A DNA stretch of 64,000 bases, from assembly GCF_025602895.1 (NCBI RefSeq), contig NW_026516224.1, forward strand, positions 1-64,000, written 5' to 3'. How positions within the stretch are numbered: the first letter of the stretch is position 1; every line of letters starts with the position of its first letter. Below are positions 1-10,556 of the stretch, piece by piece. A program made the translations under genes and the position numbers. Below the pieces are notes generated by a model. The model was given only the letters and a program-made list of their open reading frames with translations, did not search any database and was not told where the DNA came from. Origin of the DNA: Polychytrium aggregatum. Taxonomy: Eukaryota > Chytridiomycota > Chytridiomycetes > Polychytriales.

Positions 1-225
1 TAGGCGCATCTGCAATCTGGGCAATATCGATGTGGGTCCGTGGGGGCACTCCTGAGTACCGGGAACACACATGCCACACAGATCTTGCGTTCCTCGAGGC
101 GTTTCAGTACAATCGAGTGACGGCACCTGTCCGTTGCCCAGGGACGCCCCTCCTCCCCGTTGCAGGGTAGGGCGTATGCGGGCCGTGGGCAGTGGAGGAA
201 GGCGGATACGTTTGGCAGCAAAAGT

Positions 226-1815
226 CTACATGAAGGAGGATGCTCGGCGGGAGGCTTCGTCCCAGTCCTGGGAAGCTTTCCGCAGCTGTTCGTCCTCGAG
301 TTTCAGTCGCAGAATGTGGCTCATGACGGCCTCGGCCTCCTCGTCGGCAAAGGAGGGAGTGACGCGCCGATGCTCCCAGTCGGTGCCTGAGGATCGGCTG
401 AGACGGCGAGACGACTCTGGCAGGTCTCCCGAGGCCGGCGTTGACTTGTCGTTCTCCTTGCCCTTTCGCACCAGCGGAAGGCCCTTCTCGCTGGCCAGGA
501 TCTCGACGTGGGCCAGCAGCTTTGTTCGGATGCCGTATCCTCGAGCGCGGTCGTCGATGCGGAGGTGCTCGACGTAAAAGTGCTCGATGGGGGTGTACTG
601 CTTGCTGAGCAGAACGACGCCTGCACAAAAATCAATGGCAGAGAGGGGCAGCTGGCTCAGGTGAGCGGCAGCGGCAGCCGGCGGGCTGGTGGCGCTGGCG
701 AGGATGTCCGAGCCCACGCTAAACGAGCGACGTGGCGAGCGAGGAGGACTTGCGAATGGGCTGAGGGCCGGAGTAGGCGGCAGTGCCGGTGTGCTGTTCC
801 AGAGGAAGGAAAGAGGATGAGAGAGAGGTGAGCTGGTGCAAACAGATCAAGGAGGGGGACGGAAATGCCAAGAGATGCTGGGAAACGCCAAGGAGCAAGC
901 AAAGGGTGGGGGACGCGGTATGCAAAAGGAGCATTGGGATGGGCAAGGCAGGCAATGTGGGTCTGGCGGTGTGGATGGGTGGCCACACACCGACACAGGG
1001 GATGGAGGAGAAAGAACGGCTGGATCCGCCATGTGTCGAAGAGCCAACGAGCACAGCCAGAGCTGCTGCTGGGGCTGGCCGGAACATCGATACACACGGA
1101 CCGGCCGACTCGGTGCACACGGACCGGCCGACTCGGCGCACATGGGACTGGAAACCCGCAGATGCACCGCGGAGAGGCAAAAAACCTATGCATACCTGAT
1201 GGAGAGGAAGCAGCCATAGAACAGAATGCCTTGGTGCTGCTGAGAGTTTGCGACAAGGTCGAGGAACTCTTCTGGCGACAGGAGGTTGCCGGGAAAGTAG
1301 TGGCGCAGAAGGTGGCGAGCAGCCAGGATGTCCGAGGTTGTCGAGAGCTCGCGAATGGAAACGGGGTTGTCCTGCTGGGAGGCCCGGCCGAGAGCCGAGG
1401 GCGAGCGGGACCGGACCGAGCTGTGATCGCCGCTGTCCCGACCGCGCGACAGGCGGTTTGGCGACGCCGAGCGGAACCAGGAAATGTCGTTGATGGCCGA
1501 GGTGGAGTAGGGCCGGTGCTGGTCTCCGGACGACTGGGGCAGCAGCCTGGGCTTGGGCTTGACGGCAGGTCGTGGAGGCAGCTCGGGCTTGGTCGATAAG
1601 GAGCGCATGGGCTTGGGCGGAGGGACCGAGACGGGCGGACCGGCCAGCGGAACAGGATCGGAAGCATTGTGGGTCTCGAGAAGGGCCAGCGACGACCTGG
1701 AGGCACGCGGGGGCTTTTTTGGAGGCAGCGAGGCGGGAACAGGAGCGGGCGGGCCGCGCTGTGGGGGCGACTGCGAGGAGGAGCCAGCACCGAAGACGGG
1801 GGTGAAGGTCGACAT
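226..1815 (-). CDS. Unrecognised proline-rich protein (395 aa, two exons)
   Basis: Two exons read as complement(226..793, 1196..1815). The donor is GTATG just below 1196 and the acceptor is CAG at 794-796, with a codon split AG|C, giving 395 aa. The start at 1815 is the first ATG of the open segment and lies about 125 bp below a TATA box. The first ~200 residues are rich in Pro, Ser and Arg, with several PxxPxK-like stretches that could bind SH3 domains. A more ordered, hydrophobic stretch follows (HYFPGNLLSPEEFLDLV, then LLSKQYTPIEHFYVEHLRI). A segment reading RARGYGIRTKLL faintly resembles motif A of GNAT acetyltransferases, but the rest of that fold is not evident. I do not recognise the family and assign no function. 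The exon join is well supported; the start could lie further upstream. Confidence 0.55.
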
Positions 1816-1939
1816 GGCCGATCGGATGGGGGAAGGGAGGGAGGGCGGAGAGCGACGAAAAAGGGCGAAGAGGGACGGCGAAGAGGGACAGCCAAGAGGG
1901 ACGGCGAAGCGACGAAGGGACTCGGCAGGGTGCAGAGGG

Positions 1940-1945
1940 TTTATA
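1940..1945 (-). promoter_or_regulatory. TATA box of the proline-rich gene
   Basis: On the minus strand the sequence reads TATTTATAAA about 125 bp upstream of the ATG at 1815, a plausible core promoter position. Confidence 0.4.
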
Positions 1946-1979
1946 AATAGAAAGGACGGGCTGAGAGGGACGGCGGTCC

Positions 1980-2235
1980 AAAGCACAAGTAAGCGACAAG
2001 CCAAGGACAAGCCAAGGGACAAGTAAGCGACAAGCCAAGGGCCAGGAGATAAATCCAAGGGCAACTCGGAGAGCAAAAGCCAAAGGACAAGTCGAACGAC
2101 AAGTCAAAGGACAAGTATCCAAAGGACAAATCCAAAGAGCAAATCCAAGCGAATCCAAGCGAGTCCAAGCGAGTCCAAGTCGCAAATCCAAACGGCAAAT
2201 CCAAAGCCAATCCAAAGCCAATTCAAACGAAACCC
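1980..2235. repeat. Degenerate short direct repeats in the 1816-2624 intergenic region
   Basis: This stretch is built from imperfect copies of GACAAGCCAAGG-, AATCCAAG- and GAGTCCAAGC-like units, decaying from one variant to the next. It fills most of the region between the divergently transcribed proline-rich gene (-) and COQ3 (+). No gene is seen in 1816-2624. Confidence 0.6.
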
Positions 2236-2624
2236 CAAGGCCGAGCCGAGGGCGGCAGAGGGCGGCTCTCGGCGCGCTCTCGCCCGCCCTGTGCTTCTCG
2301 GCCACAAGTGCGACATGTGTGCAACCACATCCCTTTTCGGGGGCCGTGCCAGGCCGCGGCTCTGTTGGCGTTACCGCCACTGTGGCTGTCTGGTGCCAAG
2401 GGGGGAAAGGGCCAGGCAGGCGCGAGAAGATTGTGCTGGGGCCTTGTCGTTGATGAAGGCCGCACACCGCCCCGAGAACCCCGAGCGAGAGCGACCGACA
2501 GCAACAGCGAGAGGCCTGTCGCACAAGGCCGATACCAAGCTCGCAGCAAGAACCGGTCCTCTGTCCTGATCTTGCCGGCCCAAGCGATCAACGGGCATCC
2601 TGCACGCCGTCGGTTCGTCGCATC

Positions 2625-4200
2625 ATGTACCGCAACTTTGGAGCCCTGTCGCGGCGAGCCCGCATCCCCTCCTCGGCGCTGGGAGCGCTTCTGCGCCAGC
2701 GCCCGGCTGGCATGGGTGCCCGCTATTCCACTGCCCCTGCCAGCACCACCACAGACACCTCGGGCACCGCAACCAACACCGTCAACCAAGACGAGATTCG
2801 CAAGTTTGTCCAAGCGTCGGAGGAGTGGTGGCAGCCGCATGGCCAGTTCGAAATGCTGCACAAGATGAACCCGACCCGCATGAAGTACATCCGCGAACAG
2901 GTCCACAAGATCGCCGCCGAGTCGCCCGAGGCGATCCATTTGGCCAGCCACGATCTCGCCCGGCCATTCGCCGGCCTGCGCATCTTGGATATCGGATGCG
3001 GAGGCGGCCTTCTCTCCGAGGTGCGTGGCCATGCGCGAGGCCGAAGTCTGAGAATCAACGCACTGCGGTCGATCGGGCGCCGGTATCGAGTTTCGCAAGC
3101 GTAAAGTGGAGTTGACTGATGCGAGCACGGTTTCTGAGCCCTTGCTTCGTTTTACCTGGCCCTTGCTATTGGATACTTGGCCCTGGCTATTGGATTCTTG
3201 GGTCTGGCTATCGGATTCTTGGGTCTGGCCCCCTCATCCGCAATCGTGTGCATGGAATTCCCATTTCATGCTGCAATGGCGTCTCGGCCGATCGCCGCTG
3301 CTGAACCCGCGACTCGACGATTCCGCTGGCACCGCTGGCACCGCAGGCTCTGGCCCGGCTCGGAGGTGTCGTCGTGGGTGCCGATGCTGGGTATGAGAAC
3401 ATTCAGATCGCCAAGCTGCATTCGCAGAAGGATCCCTGGATCGCCTCGCAGCCTGTGGGCGAGCCCGGCAGCATCGACTTTCGACACACGACAGCAGGTC
3501 TGTACTGCATCCAGCGAGCATATCGTCTGCTCGATCGCCTTTCGAGCAGTCAACATAACAGACCCGGGGCTGGCCATTCCTGCCAGTGCCAACCACCCCA
3601 TTCCCCAGTCGCAGCCCCCAGGACCTGTCTGACCGTTATTTGGCTTCGTCTCCAACGAACAGAGAAGCTGGCTGAGCAGGGAGAGCAGTTCGATATGGTC
3701 TGCGGCCTGGAGATCATCGAGCATGTCGAAAACCCTTCAGCATTCGTCAAGCTGTGTTCGCAACTGACCAAGGTCCGTGGTTTGCAGCCTTGTCCTGGGG
3801 GCGGAGAGATGCAATCGAGGATGCTTGGGCGTCTCGGGATCCGGATTCGATTCGATCCCCATGGCTGCTGCTCCAATTGCTCGCTGGTCTGACCCATCGC
3901 CCGAACCCACAGCCCCACGGCCTGCTGTTCTTTTCCACCATCAACCGGACGCCGACGTCGTATCTCTTCACCATCTTGCTGGCCGAGCATCTCCTGCGGT
4001 GGGTCCCGCCGGGCACCCACCATCACCACAAGTACATCACCCCGACCGAGATCAGCGATGCCCTTGTTCAGAGCGGCTGTGTGGTCAAGGACATGACTGG
4101 CATCAGCTACGACATTGTGTCGGGCAAATGGAACCTCCTCGACAACAGCTTTGGCGACCTCGAGATGAACTACATCGTTGCGGCGCAGAAGCAGGGGTGA
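2625..4200 (+). CDS. COQ3: Ubiquinone biosynthesis O-methyltransferase, mitochondrial
   Basis: Four exons, join(2625..3020, 3347..3497, 3663..3772, 3913..4200), with consistent phases and 314 aa, the usual length for Coq3. The N-terminus is rich in Arg, Ser and Ala without acidic residues, as in a mitochondrial presequence. The class I SAM-methyltransferase motifs are in order: motif I DIGCGGGLLSE at the end of exon 1, the acidic post-I strand GADAGYENIQIAK at the start of exon 2, motif II FDMVCGLEIIEHV in exon 3, and motif III GLLFFSTINRT in exon 4. Coq3 performs both O-methylations of the quinone ring in coenzyme Q synthesis on the matrix face of the inner membrane. Intron 1 (3021-3346) holds about four imperfect 20-bp repeats. 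Confidence 0.93.
3155..3235. repeat. Imperfect ~20-bp tandem repeat in COQ3 intron 1
   Basis: About four copies of a GGCTATTGGATTCTTGG-like unit lie inside intron 1. Splice sites on either side are intact. Confidence 0.6.
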
Positions 4201-4842
4201 AAAGCCAGACGCAGTGCATCACCGGGGTGCACCAATATAAAGGGGCCATACCGTGTGCCCTGCAGATGTATCCGTGGCATATCGATTGGGGCTTTTGGGC
4301 CGGGGTGGTGTCTGTCCGAGAGGCAGGTGTCGCTGGGCCGAGTGTCCGAGCTTTGGTCGTCGTGTCGATCCAGCGAAAGAGCCCTGCCACTTCATGGACG
4401 GCGATGAAGCACATATCGTTTGGTGACCACGGCCATCGAGACACCTGGCTCACTCGGCACACCGTTGGTTGATACTGTCGGTCGATACCGTCGGCGGCCC
4501 GCTCTGTGCTGGTTGTCGTCCTGCTGGGGTCCGGGCGGTCGGCGGCATCGGGGGGCGGCACCCTCGGTCTTGGGTCCTGGTCGGCCTGGTCTTCCGGGCA
4601 CTCTTGCTCGATCTCTGCTCTGCTTCGCCCCCTTCCTCCCTGCACATCCTCCTTCGTCGCCGCGGCGCCTGTCGTCTATTCTGCTGCTGTCCTCTCCGTT
4701 CTTGTCTCTCATCCCCGTCCATCCACCCACCCACCCATCCATCCAGCCATCAGCGCCGGGGTGCCATCGTCTCCGCTTCTGGCTTCTCCACAACCCTCGC
4801 CTGTCCGTCTCTCCCTTTCCCTTCCACTGCGGTCTGCCCACC
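4201..4842. other. Intergenic, COQ3 to ATG18
   Basis: No gene seen. The last ~240 bp before the ATG18 start are strongly pyrimidine-rich on the plus strand and include a short run of CCAC/CATC repeats near 4725-4750, as expected for a fungal promoter or 5' UTR. Confidence 0.5.
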
Positions 4843-6396
4843 ATGAACACCGGCGGCAAGGCACACAACGACATCCTGTTCATCAACTTCAACCAGGACT
4901 TTTCGTACAGTATCGCTTGGATCGCTCATTTATGAGGCCGCACAATGCTCGTCCATATCCGAGTCTGTGGCCTCATTACCCTCTCGCTCAGTTGCCTTGG
5001 TTGCATGGTGCTCTTCGCCCCCCTTCTCCCACCAGGCCCGACCCTGCCCTCGCTGGTTCGCATTTTGCTCCGGCCTCTGCTCACCCGGGCTTCATCATTG
5101 TGTCCTCGCTACTCCCTCGGTCCCGCGATATAGCTGCATTTCGGTCGGCACCCGGCATGGCCACAAGATCTACAACTGCGACCCCTTTGGAAAGGTGTAT
5201 GGAAAATGTAATCTATCTCCCACCACCACACCACCACCGCCACGACTGCTGCTACTGCTGCTCATGTCGCTGCTTGCGCTGATACGAGCTGCTTTTGGGT
5301 CCTTGACCCTGCATCGACAATGTGCCACTGAAACCAATCCCCCTGCCGCCGAGAGACAGCGACAGATGGAGATGGAGGAGCCAAGAGGGAAGCGCCGTCC
5401 GTTTGCCTCATTTGATCCACTTACCCGCTCTTGTCTGTTCGAACAAACCAAATCCAATTGCGTCGGGGCGGGCAATCCTCTCCCGCAGCCGACGGCGGCA
5501 TCGGAATCATCGAGATGATGTTCTGCACGAGTCTGGTGGCCCTGGTCGGTGCAGGCGAACAACCCGCATTCTCGCCCCGGAGGCTGCAGATTACCAACAC
5601 AAAGGTGAGGCGCCGTGGCTCCATCGCATTGTCGAATGGATAGTTCTTCCTGGCGGACGTCCTCGGTGCGGATTCGATGGATGTCAAAGCCGGTGGGAAC
5701 ATGGACGTCGATCCTTGTGTGGCTCAGGCAGCCATTGAAAGCGGCCGTTGCAAGCGGCCATTCGGCAATCAGGATGCGGTTTACGGCGCTGGAATGGTGT
5801 GCCCTCGATATGCTGACGCTGGTGTGCCTCTGCTTCTACTGATTTGTTCTTCAGCGAGAGTCGACGATCTGCGAGCTGACCTACGTCAGCGCGATTGTCG
5901 CTGTCAAGCTCAACCGCAAGCGGCTGGTCGTCCGGCTCGAGGAGCACATCTACATATACGATATCAGCAACATGAAGCTACTGCATTCGATCGACACCAG
6001 TCCGAGCCCAAACCGTACGTCGTTGGAGTGCATGGATGTGCCGAATGGCCAGGGACGGTGACGTTGTGGAGTATATCGTACTAACGCTCAACCGATGGGA
6101 GGGGTTTTCCTCCACCCCCCCCCCGGTTACGATCCCTCTTATGCAGCTCTCTGCGCCCTATCTCCATCCTCGGAAAACTGCTTCATGGCGTACCCAACCA
6201 ACACTTCTGGATCCACCGGCGAGCTGCTGATCTTCGACACCATCACCCTCCAAGCTGTGAACATTATTCAGGCGCACAAGAGCCCGATCGGGTGCATTGC
6301 CTTCAGCTTTGACGGGACCATGGTGGCGACTTCGAGCGATAAGGCAAGGATCGCGTTGATGAGAGTTGATTGCAGGCGTAGCGTCTGTTATGATTG

Positions 6397-6464
<68 letters not shown>

Positions 6465-7534
6465 GTGATTGTGATGATGATAGCGCCAATCGGCGGATCG
6501 AGCGGGTCGGCTTGGATTCTCCGTCGCAATTCCACAACGGACTCACCGCGATCCATCTCCCGCACAACCCATGTCGCTGTGGGAATCGATCACTCGGATC
6601 ACACGACTGTAACTCAACAGGGCACCGTCATCCGAGTCTATTCCGTCCCGGATGGCCAGAAGCTATTCCAGTTCCGCCGCGGCACTTACCCGGCTCGCAT
6701 CTACTCGATCACCTTCAACCTTCCTGGAACGCTCCTCTCTGTCTCGAGCGATACCGACACCGTGCACATCTTCAAGCTCGAGAAGGACGGCTCTGGAAAT
6801 GGCGCTGGAAGCGGTAGCGGTGCAGAAGGCGAGCCGTTGGCTACGGCTCCCACGCCCAAGAAAAGTGACCGGTCCCTCGAGCGCAAGTCCAGCGGCAGCG
6901 ACAAAAAGTTCAGCGTCTATGATTCATTGTAAGTGCTGGGGACTGCGTGAGCAGCGTGGGTGGGTGGCGGCCTGGACGATGTTGGCGTTGAGGATGCTGT
7001 CATCTAGTATCAACTGCGTGTATATGCACACCTGATTCAGCTTGGGCTCTGTGGGCACAATCGTTGCCCCCAGCAGTGACATTCTGCTCCGTCGCCCGCC
7101 TCACCTGTCTCAATTCGGCACGCTTGCCTGTCGGGGCTTGCCGTGCCCTCGCGCGATGGATGATTAACAGTCTTCGATGCTTTCCTTTTGCCATTTTGGC
7201 TCACAGGAGATCGCCGCTGGCCAACGCCACCGCTGTCGCCAGCGCCGCCGTAGGCTCCTATCTCCCCGACGTCATCACCGAAATGTGGGAGCCGACGCGC
7301 GACTTTGCCTTTTGCAAGATACCCACCCATCCGGGCTCCAGCGGCAGCGGCAGCAGTCAGAAGGGCACCCCGAACCTGTGTGCAATCAGCAGCGGAATCC
7401 CACACGTCATGGTCGTGACAGCGGCCGGCTACTTTTACCAGTTCAGTCTCGACCAGGAACGCGGCGGCGAATGCCAGCTGCTCAAGCAGTACAGCCTGTT
7501 GGATCCCGAAGAAAGCGCCGGTGCTACTCGATGA
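4843..7534 (+). CDS. ATG18: Atg18/WIPI-family PROPPIN (phosphoinositide-binding beta-propeller)
   Basis: Seven exons: join(4843..4904, 5134..5207, 5489..5604, 5855..6014, 6147..6343, 6621..6928, 7207..7534), 414 aa, all phases consistent. The protein follows the Atg18 pattern: NQDFSCISVGT near the start, [16 protein letters not shown] (blade 2), [30 protein letters not shown], and the diagnostic lipid-binding FRRG motif ([19 protein letters not shown]) about residue 220. It ends with [16 protein letters not shown] and a final blade. Atg18 binds PI3P and PI(3,5)P2, acts with Atg2 in autophagosome growth and controls vacuole shape. The insertion of Gly/Ser/Lys-rich sequence after FRRG matches the membrane-contact loop of the family. 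The intron after exon 5 uses a GC donor and carries a GAT microsatellite. Confidence 0.93.
6398..6463. repeat. (GAT)22 microsatellite in ATG18 intron 5
   Basis: Twenty-two perfect GAT triplets lie within intron 6344-6620. The intron begins AAG|GCAAGG and ends AACAG|GGC. Confidence 0.9.
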
Positions 7535-7922
7535 AGGCACCCATCCCCTGTTCTCCATTCGGGGGCGTTGGGACTGTCTCAAGCGCCTGTCCTTCTCTTT
7601 CTTTCTCTCTCTCTCTTCTTTATCGCTCTCTGGGCACATTGTCGCAGTTTCACGGTGGTTGCGCCGGTGTTTAGCGGACAAGTCCCCTACCTTTGAGGGG
7701 TCCCCCTTGGATCCTTGGGCCATGTATTTTCTTTGGAGCAACAACAACACCAACAACAGCAGCAGCAGCAACAGCGCCAAAAACAAAAGTACTGTCGCCA
7801 GTTTTGCTACGCCTTGGGGCACAGCACCGGGCGATAGCGGTATCTTGCAATCCACTCTCCAACCTAGCTTCCGATCTTGGTCTGCCATCTCTGCATTCCG
7901 GTCCCTTTATTGGTTATGCACC

Positions 7923-8133
7923 CACAATTGCAACAAATCGCCTTATTTGCTTTGTTTTTATGTAGTTGACTGGATAAGGGTAAGGGTGATGGGAATGCAC
8001 GCACATCCATCATCATCCACCCTACGGAGACAGGGGAGGGGAGTGTGCTCTGGTCTCTGCCACCTGGGGGGTTCTTGGGGAACGCTTGAGCAGCTCCTCG
8101 TCCATCAACAGAGGCTCACGATCCACTGCAGAA
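7923..8133 (+). repeat. 211-bp inverted repeat, left copy (flanks VTC1)
   Basis: This block matches the reverse complement of 10217-10427 at roughly 96-97% by eye, with only a few substitutions and single-base indels. It runs from CACAATTGCAAC to CACTGCAGAA. Sequence outside the two copies diverges abruptly. It contains no recognisable coding sequence. Confidence 0.9.
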
Positions 8134-8574
8134 TGCGCAATGGCGGTGTGGAAACGATAGGATGAGTCTCGCTCGGGATGTGGCGGAATCCAGCACCTCA
8201 TCTGCTCCCTCGATCTCGCGCCCGTCTCGCATCCGTCTCGCACCCGTCTCGCTTCTCGCCAGCAATCCACAAAGTGCTCTGCAAAGTACTGCGTGAATGC
8301 TCCCGAACAACTTTCGCCCTTGCCGTGCAGCCAATCCGCTGAGCACGCGCCGCTGCACAAGGCCGCCATTCGACTTGCTGGCCCCCCACACAGACTGTGC
8401 CTCGGGTGCACGCGCCCTGGTTCGAATGCGCCTGCTTGTTGGCCCTTTTTTTGCCGCTTCTTGCCGTCTCGATCCCCTCCAGCAAGCCCAAATCGTCCTT
8501 CTGCGACTCTTGCCCTCCTCTGCCATCATCTTCGTCTCGCCAGCCGCTATCTGCTCTGCAGCTATCCGCTCACC

Positions 8575-8619
8575 CACCACCACCACCACCACCACCATCA
8601 CCACCACCACCACCACCAC
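8575..8619. repeat. CAC microsatellite upstream of VTC1
   Basis: Fifteen CAC triplets with one CAT interruption, ending 7 bp before the VTC1 start codon, so they probably lie in its 5' UTR. Confidence 0.9.
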
Positions 8620-8626
8620 TCTCCCA

Positions 8627-9526
8627 ATGCCCGAACAAATCGCCCAGTCGTCCTGGTGGAACCCTTTCCGCCGCAGCGGATACTCTCGCATCGGCGAGGA
8701 GCCACGAACCTCCGTCACCGCTCCTTCCGTTCTCAACCCCAAGGTCTTCCTGGCCAACGAGCGCACTTTTGTTGCCTGGCTGCATTGTACGTGGCTGCAT
8801 CTTCATCGAGCTGTCGAGTGACCTGTGAATCAACCGGGATGGTCGACCGCATCCTCTTCCTCATCTCATCAAAGCCGCCACTGTCTGCTTGATGGCGCCG
8901 CACTCCATCGATGAGCTGGAGGATCTTGCAGCCACTCCGCTGCCTGCACCACTCGCTATCCACCAACGCCCTCGATGCTCACCCATACTTTCCTCTTCGT
9001 CGTTTCCCGTCGACCTCTACGTTCGTGTCGTTGCCATCTGGCCCGACACCAAACCTCCAGTCGCCCTCGTCATCGGCGCGGTCGCCATCTCGATGCTCCA
9101 GTTCAGCGACGCCGAGGGCGGCTCTCCCACAAAGTTCATGGGCCTGGGCTTCACCGTTCTGTCGGTCATCATCATCGGATATTCGCTGTGGATGTATCTG
9201 CAACGCCTGAATCGGCTCCAGAGAAAAGGTATCCGCGCTTCTCTCGGCGATTCCCCCACCCTAGCTCTCTATACCACAACCATCGCTTCCCTCTTCAGCT
9301 TCTCTAGGAGTCTGTATCCCTGCTTTGGGTGGGCTCTCGAACGCCAATCTCCTCTCCGCCGAGCCCACCGACCAACGCCCTTCAGTACGCTAAGCCCCAT
9401 CTGCCTTTGCCTTTCGCAGATTTTGGTACCTACGATGATCTGTTCGGAACGGGCGCCATGGTCCTGATCGTCTTTGCCATCATTGCATGCAACATCGGCA
9501 TCCGGATCATCCAGATCGAAGTCTAA
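8627..9526 (+). CDS. VTC1: Vacuolar transporter chaperone subunit 1
   Basis: Three exons, join(8627..8786, 9061..9228, 9420..9526), giving 144 aa, close to yeast Vtc1 (129 aa). The conserved DUF202-type start PKVFLANERTFVAWLHF spans the first splice junction (codon T|TC). Three transmembrane segments follow: LVIGAVAISML, GLGFTVLSVIIIGYSLWMYL and GAMVLIVFAIIACNIGIRII. The Vtc1-like linker FGTYDDLFG precedes the third. Vtc1 is the small membrane subunit of the VTC complex, which makes polyphosphate from ATP at the vacuole while translocating it. There is no SPX or catalytic tunnel domain, as expected for Vtc1. The gene sits between the two copies of a 211-bp inverted repeat. Confidence 0.9.
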
Positions 9527-10556
9527 GAGTCCCGGATCATCGGTCCTCTGTGAATCGTAGCCATTGCTCCCTCCGCTGTTCCTCCTCCCCCCCCCCGCTC
9601 CAGAATCGGATCGAGCCTCACGGATGCCGCACGACTCTAGCGGACGGATCATGGCGATAGCGAGCACTACAACGTTTCCTTCCATTAACGATCGGCCACC
9701 AGCATACAATCCCATCGACGGAGTGTTTTTATCGACACTCTTCACGATGGCACATCCTCCAAGCCCTTTGTCAGCTCCATTCGATTCGTTTTCATCTCTC
9801 AACTCCCCCCCCCTTCTCCTTCGGTTGTTTCCCTTGCATCCCAAAGCTTTTGCTCGTGCATGCCTTGTCATCTTGTGTGTACACTATGGATCGTGTCTGC
9901 TCTCTGAGTTGCCCCCCCCTCCAACTCCCTGTCGACTCCCTTTCGCTCCTCCGCTCCGTTGATTTAATTCTTTATTCATATTCTTCTCCTTTATACTTCA
10001 CTCACCCATCAACGCTGGCCACGATCGCCTTTTCTTGGTTCCAGTCCGTGCATAAAGCGAACGAGTCATGTTGCTTCTTTTTTTTTCATGGCTGGTGGCA
10101 ACTGTTTGTTCCTGGAGCCCAAATACACCATCGCTTCACATCCGATCGCACCGAGTCACTTCCACACCGTCGTTGCTCTCATTGTCGAGTCCGTTGTGGT
10201 TGGAGTTATCCGCACGTTCTGCAGTGGATCGTGGGCCTCTGTTGATGGACGAGGAGCTGCTCAAGTGCTCCCCAAGAACCCCCAGGTGGCAGAGACCAGA
10301 AGCACACTCCCCCCCCCTGTCTCCGTAGGGTGGATGATGATGGATGTGCGTGCATTCCCATCACCCTTACCCTTATCCAGTCAACTACATAAAAACAAAG
10401 CAAATAAGGCGATTTGTTGCAATTGTGTATATTAACAAGTATGTACGCAGTCAAGCAGCATATATGCAAAGCCGCCGTGGATGGCGGCAAGGTCTGCGCA
10501 ACCCTCAAGCGACCTCAAAGCGACTCTGATGACGCGACAGATCATTGCAGGTTCCC
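9527..10556. other. Intergenic, VTC1 to arrestin-fold gene (convergent)
   Basis: No gene seen. It has several C-tracts (9588-9597, 9808-9816, 9914-9922), AT-rich sequence typical of a 3' region around 9960-10090, and the right copy of the 211-bp inverted repeat (10217-10427). Confidence 0.5.
10217..10427 (-). repeat. 211-bp inverted repeat, right copy
   Basis: Reverse-complement partner of 7923-8133, with 2.1 kb containing VTC1 between them. The outer ends start CACAATTGCAAC in both copies. Confidence 0.9.

Larger units (their letters stand above)
7535..8626. other. Intergenic, ATG18 to VTC1
   Basis: No gene is supported. It contains a CT-rich tract after the ATG18 stop, the left copy of the 211-bp inverted repeat (7923-8133), and a CAC microsatellite directly before the VTC1 start. 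Confidence 0.5.

Noticed and set aside
719-2524. 601- and 412-codon minus-strand open frames across the first gene
   Set aside because: They overlap the spliced proline-rich gene in other frames, run through its intron and the degenerate repeat array, and show only low-complexity composition.
6158-6565. Poly-Ile / poly-Met frames near 6.4 kb
   Set aside because: They are translations of the GAT microsatellite inside an ATG18 intron.
7975-7995. Telomere-like TAAGGG repeats inside the 211-bp repeat
   Set aside because: Only two partial units; not enough to call an interstitial telomeric array.
7923-10427. Complete transposon with the 211-bp repeats as terminal repeats
   Set aside because: The only gene inside is VTC1; no transposase or integrase is present and no clear target-site duplication is visible, so only an inverted repeat is claimed.
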